Source: an uncultured Eubacteriales bacterium (GTDB taxonomy: Bacteria > Bacillota > Clostridia > Lachnospirales > Anaerotignaceae). From it: DNA of 10,667 nucleotides. The notes under the pieces are model-generated. The model ran no database searches, had not been told where the DNA came from, and saw only the letters and a list, made by a program, of their open reading frames with translations. The translations under genes and the position numbers were made by a program. The stretch is from positions 1-10,667 of the forward strand of contig URLB01000070.1 of NCBI GenBank assembly GCA_900548595.1, in the 5' to 3' direction. Positions 6,756 to 10,667 of the stretch are shown here, piece by piece (the first letter of the stretch is position 1; each line of letters begins with the position of its first letter).

Positions 6756-6819
6756 CTTAGCCTCTATATATAAGAGTTCTTTTGTTGATAATTGAGAGCT
6801 TTTGTATATAGAGGCTGAG
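6756..6819 (+). promoter_or_regulatory. 26-bp hairpin at the predicted 5' end of the SLH-like mRNA
   Basis: Bases 6756-6781 pair with 6794-6819 without a single mismatch or bulge (26 pairs, five of them G-U), leaving a 12-base loop. The outer half, CTTAGCCTCTATATA against TATATAGAGGCTGAG, is the strongest part. The predicted transcription start falls at the base of the left arm, so the mRNA would begin almost directly with the stem. The right arm ends 14 bases before AAGGAGG (6834-6840), which stays unpaired. There is no T-run after it, so it is not a terminator. The likely role is protection of the 5' end from RNase attack; a protein-bound operator or thermosensor is the alternative. Confidence 0.75.
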
Positions 6820-6849
6820 AGTTAAACAGTTTTAAGGAGGAGATTTATT

Positions 6850-7662
6850 ATGAAAAAGAAACTTGCAATTTTACTTACAGCAGTTATGACTATGGCTGTA
6901 GCAGTACCTGTATTTGCTCATCAGGTAGTTGTTGTTGACCCTTCAAAGGAAGTAGCAGTTGAAGAAACAGAAAAGAAGGAAGAAACAGAAACTAAAGAAG
7001 AAACTGTTACAGAAACAAAAGAAGAGACAGCTACGGAGACAAAAGATGAAGCTGCTACAGAAGCAAAAGACGAAGCTGTAGTTACAGAAGAAGTAAAAGA
7101 GCCTGTTGTTGAAGAAGAAACAAAGACAGAGCCTATTGTAACATCACCTAACAAAGAAAATGACCGTGTAGTAGTTTCTGAAGAAGGAAATAAGACTACA
7201 TATTCTAAGGTTAAAGAGCCTAAAACTATATACAACACAGCTCCTTCAGCTGAACATCCTTTTACAGACCTTACAGGTGCTAACGCAGATTATGGTAAAG
7301 CAGCTTACGGTCTTGGCATGACATGGGGAGTTACAAAGAACGGTATCTTTAATCCTGATGCTAATTTAACAATTGAAGATGCTGTTACATTCCTTTACAG
7401 ACTTAAAGGCGGAGAAGGTAAAGACGGTATAATCATTGCAAAAATGTCAGAGGCTAACGGATACGCTCAGAAACCTCTTACATGGGCAGCAGGTCTTGGA
7501 CTTTGCGAAGGTTCTGTAGAGCCTAAAGCGGAAATCACAGTAGGACAGCTTGTATCAATGATCGACAAACTCGGTTACACAGCAGAAGGTGTTGTAGCTA
7601 CAGATAATACAATTACAAGAATTGACGGACTTAAACTTATCCTTGATTCAGTTATCGACTAA
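6850..7662 (+). CDS. Secreted cell-wall protein with Glu/Thr/Lys repeats and degenerate SLH-like domain
   Basis: The 270-residue protein is exported. Residues 1-23 form a standard signal peptide (MKKK, hydrophobic core, cleavage likely after VFA). Residues 34-96 are low-complexity and acidic, rich in Glu, Thr and Lys, with four octapeptide repeats (47-78); this is probably an extended spacer. Residues 137-187 resemble an S-layer homology motif: FTDL, then YGKAAYGLGMTWGV, GIFNPDANLT and a final helix FLYRL. A second, weaker unit spans about 204-243, and a third is reduced to TRIDGLKLILDSVID at the C terminus. The TRAE-type motif that contacts the wall polysaccharide in true SLH domains is replaced by TIED and TVGQ in the first two units. 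There is no LPxTG or membrane anchor. AAGGAGG gives the start. It is a single-gene unit with its own promoter, 5' hairpin and terminator. Function beyond surface location is unknown. Confidence 0.8.
   Translation: MKKKLAILLTAVMTMAVAVPVFAHQVVVVDPSKEVAVEETEKKEETETKEETVTETKEETATETKDEAATEAKDEAVVTEEVKEPVVEEETKTEPIVTSPNKENDRVVVSEEGNKTTYSKVKEPKTIYNTAPSAEHPFTDLTGANADYGKAAYGLGMTWGVTKNGIFNPDANLTIEDAVTFLYRLKGGEGKDGIIIAKMSEANGYAQKPLTWAAGLGLCEGSVEPKAEITVGQLVSMIDKLGYTAEGVVATDNTITRIDGLKLILDSVID
6988..7083 (+). repeat. Four imperfect 24-bp tandem repeats encoding octapeptides
   Basis: Four in-frame units encode ETKEETVT, ETKEETAT, ETKDEAAT and EAKDEAVV. The units differ at synonymous as well as coding positions, so they are old and not a recent expansion. 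Because a unit is a multiple of three, copy-number change would alter spacer length without breaking the frame. Confidence 0.85.
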
Positions 7663-7687
7663 TTTCGATATAAATTTATATTGTTAG

Positions 7688-7718
7688 AAAAAACGGACTT
7701 ATATAAGTCCGTTTTTTT
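7688..7718 (+). terminator. Intrinsic terminator of the SLH-like gene
   Basis: The palindrome CGGACTTATATAAGTCCG (7694-7711) is flanked by an A-run on the left and seven T on the right. It lies 25 bases after the stop codon. The A-run makes it potentially bidirectional. Confidence 0.9.
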
Positions 7719-7833
7719 ATGCCATTAAAAGTATTTGAAAAATATGTTTGATAATTGATTGATACCGTCGTTTCAGTACATTATTTTTAAAATTTACATA
7801 GAAATGCAGCTAAAAGCAACCGTATATTTAACT

Positions 7834-7861
7834 TGACAAAATCATACTTATTATATAGAAT
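7834..7861 (+). promoter_or_regulatory. Probable promoter of the feo operon
   Basis: A consensus TTGACA (7834-7839) and TAGAAT (7856-7861) are separated by 16 bases. Initiation would be near 7868, giving a leader of about 49 bases to feoA. I looked for a Fur or DtxR-type iron operator over this promoter and saw no convincing one. Confidence 0.65.
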
Positions 7862-7916
7862 TTACGTTATGCGAGACTAACAATATGCTTTATAATATTA
7901 CATCAGAGGTGTTTTT

Positions 7917-8150
7917 ATGACTCTTAATGAGCTTGAAATAGGTGAAAGAGCAATCATAAAAAAAGTCGGTGGAGAGGGAGTTTTAAGACGCCGACTATTA
8001 GATATGGGACTTACTCCGAAAACAGAAGTTATGATAAGAAAAGTGGCGCCTATGGGAGATCCGATAGAATTGCATTTAAGGGGATACGAACTGACGATAA
8101 GGATAGACGACGCAAAAAATATTGATGTGGAGAGGGTGCCTAAAAAATGA
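7917..8150 (+). CDS. feoA: Ferrous iron transport accessory protein FeoA
   Basis: This 77-residue cytosolic protein has the SH3-like fold of FeoA, which binds FeoB and is needed for normal ferrous iron uptake. Diagnostic stretches are LRRRLLDMGLTP (residues 24-35) and APMGDPIELHLRGYELTIR (about 44-62). Length is normal for the family. The ATG at 7917 is preceded by AGAGGTG (about 7905-7910). Its stop overlaps the feoB start (ATGA), so the two are translationally coupled. Other FeoA-domain proteins exist, but the position directly before feoB makes this assignment firm. Confidence 0.95.
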   Translation: MTLNELEIGERAIIKKVGGEGVLRRRLLDMGLTPKTEVMIRKVAPMGDPIELHLRGYELTIRIDDAKNIDVERVPKK

Positions 8151-10138
8151 TATTTGCTCTTGGAGGCAATCAGAACTGTGGTAAGACTACACTTTTTAAT
8201 CAGCTTACAGGTTCAAATCAGCACGTTGGAAATTTCCCCGGGGTAACTGTTGAAGGAAAAAGCGGAACGGTAAAAGGACATCCGGAAGTTACGGTTGTTG
8301 ATTTGCCAGGTATATATTCATTATCTCCGTATACTTCAGAAGAGATAGTTACAAGGGATTATCTTATAAACGAAAAAATTGATTGTATAATTAATATAAC
8401 AGACGCAACTAATATAGAAAGAAATCTTTATTTGTCTCTCCAGCTTATGGAATTGGATATTCCTATGGTTATTGCCCTTAATATGATGGACGAAATGAGG
8501 GAGAACGGAAATACAATTGAAATCAAAAAAATGTCCGAATATTTGGGCGTTCCTGTTGTTCCTTTAGCTGCAATTAAAAATGAAGGCGTTGAGGAACTTA
8601 TAGAAACGGCTGTTTATATAGCGCAGACTAGGCAAAAACCACTTGTAAAGGACTTTTGTTCCGGAGCGGTCCATAGGGCTATACATTCTGTGGCGCATTT
8701 GGTAGAGGACCATGCTGACAGAATAAATGTACCGCCGAGATTTGCGGCTACAAAGCTCATAGAGGGAGACTCTCCTATGCTTAATTCGCTTCAACTGTCT
8801 GAAAATGAAAAGGACATGCTGGAGCATATTGTAACCGAAATGGAGACAGAACTCGGTACAGACAGAGAAGCTGCTTTAGCCGATATGAGATATGATTTTA
8901 TTGAGAGAGTATGTTCAAAATCGGTAATTAAAAACGGAGAATCAAAAGCTCATGCAAGAAGTGTTAAAATAGATAGTATACTTACTCACAGAATATGGGC
9001 AATTCCTATATTTATAGGAATTATGGCAATAATTTTCTGGCTGACGTTCGGTCTTGTAGGCGCGTTTTTATCGGACGGATTTACAGTAATTATTGATTCG
9101 ATTATTGCGCTTATAGACAAAGGGCTTACATCATACGGAATAAATCCTGTTGTACATAGTCTTATAGTTGATGGCGTATGCGCCGGAGTGGGGAGCGTTC
9201 TTTCGTTTTTGCCTACTATAGTGGTGTTGTTTTTCTTTTTGTCGATGTTAGAGGACAGCGGCTATATGGCAAGAGTAGCATTTGTAATGGACAAGGCGCT
9301 CCGAAAGATAGGACTTTCTGGAAGGTCTTTTGTACCAATGATAATAGGATTCGGATGCTCTGTACCGGCAATAATGGCAAGCCGCACTTTACCTTCGGAC
9401 AGAGACAGAAAAATGACGATAATGTTGACTCCGTTTATGAGTTGCTCTGCAAAGCTTCCGATATATACAGTTTTTGTACAAGCCTTCATTCCTCAGCAAT
9501 TTCGCGCCCTTGCAATGATAGGATTGTATGTATTCGGAATGGTAATGGGTGTAATTGTCGGCCTTGTTCTTAAAAAGGCTGTTTTTAAGGGAGAACCTGT
9601 ACCGTTTGTTATGGAACTGCCGAATTACAGAATGCCGGGATTTAAGTCTGTTATGATGCTGATATGGGATAAAGCAAAGGACTTTATAACAAAAGCATTC
9701 ACTGTTATTTTTACGGCTTCTGTTATAATTTGGTTCTTACAGACGTTTGATACAAGATTTAATGTTGTTACAGACAGCGCAAACAGTATGCTTGCAATGA
9801 TAGGACAGTTTATAGCTCCGATATTCAAACCTCTTGGCTTTGGAGACTGGAGAGCGGCAACCGCACTTATAACAGGATTTTCCGCAAAAGAAGCGGTTAT
9901 AAGCACGTTGACCGTTCTTGTCGGAGGAAATGTATCTGTAATAACGGAGATGTTCAGTTTACAGGCAGCAATAGCCTTTTTAGTGTTTACACTTATATAT
10001 ACACCGTGCGTTGCAGCCATAGCGGCTGTTAAACGAGAACTTAAAAGCGGGAAGTGGGCGTTGATAGTTGCATTCGGACAAACGGCATTGGCTTGGGTTA
10101 TATCATTTGTTATCTACCAAATATTGATGTTGATTTAA
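8147..10138 (+). CDS. feoB: Ferrous iron transporter FeoB
   Basis: This 663-residue inner-membrane protein takes up Fe2+ and is driven or gated by its N-terminal G domain. All G motifs are visible: G1 GNQNCGKT (7-14), G2 NFPGVTV (29-35), G3 DLPG (52-55), G4 NMMD (112-115), and a G5 region PLAAIKNEG (139-147). A helical insertion domain follows to about 270. The membrane part starts near residue 283 and holds two Gate (nucleoside-recognition) domains. The first contains GFGCSVPAIMASRT with Cys404 and then SCSAKLPIY with Cys433, residues placed on the ion path in the family. The length is typical of Firmicute FeoB and shorter than the E. coli protein. It overlaps feoA by four bases, and a small Cys-rich peptide gene follows after 16 bases. 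Codon use is AT-rich and ATA-rich like pheT. Confidence 0.97.
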   Translation: MIFALGGNQNCGKTTLFNQLTGSNQHVGNFPGVTVEGKSGTVKGHPEVTVVDLPGIYSLSPYTSEEIVTRDYLINEKIDCIINITDATNIERNLYLSLQLMELDIPMVIALNMMDEMRENGNTIEIKKMSEYLGVPVVPLAAIKNEGVEELIETAVYIAQTRQKPLVKDFCSGAVHRAIHSVAHLVEDHADRINVPPRFAATKLIEGDSPMLNSLQLSENEKDMLEHIVTEMETELGTDREAALADMRYDFIERVCSKSVIKNGESKAHARSVKIDSILTHRIWAIPIFIGIMAIIFWLTFGLVGAFLSDGFTVIIDSIIALIDKGLTSYGINPVVHSLIVDGVCAGVGSVLSFLPTIVVLFFFLSMLEDSGYMARVAFVMDKALRKIGLSGRSFVPMIIGFGCSVPAIMASRTLPSDRDRKMTIMLTPFMSCSAKLPIYTVFVQAFIPQQFRALAMIGLYVFGMVMGVIVGLVLKKAVFKGEPVPFVMELPNYRMPGFKSVMMLIWDKAKDFITKAFTVIFTASVIIWFLQTFDTRFNVVTDSANSMLAMIGQFIAPIFKPLGFGDWRAATALITGFSAKEAVISTLTVLVGGNVSVITEMFSLQAAIAFLVFTLIYTPCVAAIAAVKRELKSGKWALIVAFGQTALAWVISFVIYQILMLI

Positions 10139-10154
10139 AAGCGGGGAGTGAAAA

Positions 10155-10304
10155 ATGGGATTTTTAGATTGGATTCTTTTATTTGCCGTTTTAATCGGAC
10201 TGTTTTTTGCTGTAAGATATATGATAAAAAATAAAGGCGGATGTTCTTGCGGAAGCAGTTGCAGCGGAAATTGCTCTAAATGCAGTAATAAATGTAAAAA
10301 ATAA
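10155..10304 (+). CDS. FeoB-associated Cys-rich membrane peptide
   Basis: This 49-residue peptide starts at an ATG preceded by GGGGAG (10143-10148). Residues 4-24 form one hydrophobic transmembrane helix (DWILLFAVLIGLFFAVRYM), followed by a basic stretch and a cysteine cluster: C30, C32, C36, C40, C43 and C47, ending in KCKK. The layout (helix, then Gly/Ser/Cys/Lys-rich tail) and the position directly after feoB match the FeoB-associated Cys-rich membrane protein family found in Firmicutes. The positive-inside rule suggests a cytoplasmic Cys tail that could bind iron or another metal near FeoB; this is inference. Its stop codon touches the terminator stem. Confidence 0.88.
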   Translation: MGFLDWILLFAVLIGLFFAVRYMIKNKGGCSCGSSCSGNCSKCSNKCKK

Positions 10305-10343
10305 AAAACAGCTCTGTATCTATTATGATGCAGGGCTGTTTTT
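10304..10343. terminator. Bidirectional terminator between feo operon and the convergent small gene
   Basis: The 17-bp stem AAAAACAGCTCTGTATC (10304-10320) and GATGCAGGGCTGTTTTT (10327-10343) has two G-U pairs and the loop TATTAT. The T-run on the right stops the feo transcript. On the opposite strand the A-run at 10303-10308 reads as a T-run, so the same hairpin can stop the minus-strand gene, whose stop codon is about 84 bases away. Confidence 0.88.
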
Positions 10344-10426
10344 AGAATATTGTATCACAGTTATTATATTTGGATTTTATATAAAAGTTTAAATGATAAA
10401 TTCTTAAATCGGTAAAAATATATTTA

Positions 10427-10555
10427 CTAAAGCTTTATTGATTTCTCATAAAAAGGGCATGGAGAACATGTTAATGTTTCTCTTCTGCCTAAATATTTTA
10501 TTCTGCATCTGCCGTTTTGTTGATGCGTGCAATTTTGTCTGCATTCTATATTCAT
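10427..10555 (-). CDS. Small Cys-rich protein, unknown function
   Basis: This 42-residue minus-strand gene has an excellent Shine-Dalgarno sequence, AGGAGGTGT, five bases before its ATG (plus-strand 10561-10569). The protein has five cysteines: C5, C9, C17, C30 and C33. The pattern CxxxCxHQxxGxC, a basic middle and a final CxxCPFY resembles a family of roughly 40-residue Clostridia proteins that databases have, as I recall, often mislabelled as hydroxymyristoyl-ACP dehydratase; that enzyme activity is not credible for such a peptide. Metal binding through the Cys/His residues is a plausible inference. It faces the feo operon and probably shares its terminator. No clear promoter was found in the AT-rich bases left before the window edge. 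Confidence 0.75.
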   Translation of the reverse strand: MNIECRQNCTHQQNGRCRIKYLGRRETLTCSPCPFYEKSIKL

Positions 10556-10560
10556 TACTT

Positions 10561-10569
10561 ACACCTCCT
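10561..10569 (-). promoter_or_regulatory. Strong ribosome binding site of the minus-strand Cys-rich gene
   Basis: On the minus strand this reads AGGAGGTGT, complementary to the 16S rRNA tail, with five bases (AAGTA) before the ATG. It decides the start and is the main reason, with the cysteine pattern, for calling such a short gene. Confidence 0.8.
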
Positions 10570-10667
10570 ATATTATATTTTTCCTATTTTATTAATCTTC
10601 AAACCGAATTTTATTAAGTTTTATAATTATTAAAAGATTATATATAACCCAATCACAAAATAAAAAG

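Noticed and set aside
6921..7238. 105-residue minus-strand open frame rich in Ser and Val
   Set aside because: It is the mirror of the Glu/Thr/Lys repeat region of the SLH-like gene and shows only that low-complexity composition.
7748..7766. Possible Fur box (TTGATAATTGATTGATA) upstream of feoA
   Set aside because: Only the left half resembles the TGATAAT palindrome; the right half does not pair, and the site is about 70 bases upstream of the -35 element.
9178..9573. 131-residue plus-strand frame inside feoB
   Set aside because: It is out of frame with a continuous, well-conserved FeoB membrane domain, and its start lacks a ribosome binding site.
9625..10020. 131-residue minus-strand frame opposite the feoB 3' part
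   Set aside because: It is antisense to conserved feoB membrane segments; the hydrophobic look is a by-product of the complementary codons.

Overview
The window looks like chromosome from a low-GC, strictly anaerobic Firmicute of the class Clostridia. The evidence is the AT-rich intergenic DNA, strong AGGAGG-type ribosome binding sites, A-tract/U-tract hairpin terminators, heavy AGA and ATA codon use in ordinary genes, a ferredoxin-dependent 2-oxoacid oxidoreductase, and Clostridia-type small Cys-rich proteins. The species cannot be named from the sequence alone.

Layout from left to right. (1) Positions 1-2722 hold the 3' end of pheS and a complete pheT, the two subunits of phenylalanyl-tRNA synthetase, closed by a hairpin terminator near 2795-2832. 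(2) Positions 2833-3247 are a long non-coding leader with two copies of the palindrome TTGTCAGACAA, two related promoter-like segments and a good sigma-A-type promoter at about 3136-3163. (3) Positions 3248-6588 form one apparent operon: a P-loop ATPase of unknown role, an 8Fe ferredoxin-like subunit, then the alpha, TPP-binding beta and gamma subunits of a 2-oxoacid:ferredoxin oxidoreductase (Vor/Kor type). It ends in a strong terminator at 6621-6648. The oxidoreductase genes use codons unlike their neighbours (no ATA at all in the TPP subunit), which suggests high expression. (4) Positions 6724-7718 are a single-gene unit for a secreted protein with a Glu/Thr/Lys octapeptide-repeat region and degenerate S-layer-homology-like repeats. 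Its predicted transcript would begin with a 26-bp hairpin. (5) Positions 7834-10343 are a feo ferrous-iron uptake operon: feoA, feoB overlapping by 4 bases, and a 49-residue Cys-rich membrane peptide (FeoB-associated type). (6) A 42-residue Cys-rich protein lies on the minus strand (10427-10555) with a perfect ribosome binding site, convergent with feo and sharing a terminator that can work in both directions.

Taken together the genes are housekeeping and anaerobic energy metabolism. The oxidoreductase makes acyl-CoA and reduced ferredoxin from 2-oxoacids and needs iron-sulfur clusters, and the Feo system supplies ferrous iron. That the two are linked beyond proximity is inference. I saw no mobile element, CRISPR array, rRNA or tRNA gene. 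The most interesting unexplained items are the 5'-terminal hairpin, the paired palindromes upstream of the ATPase/oxidoreductase operon, the ATPase itself, and the two tiny Cys-rich proteins.
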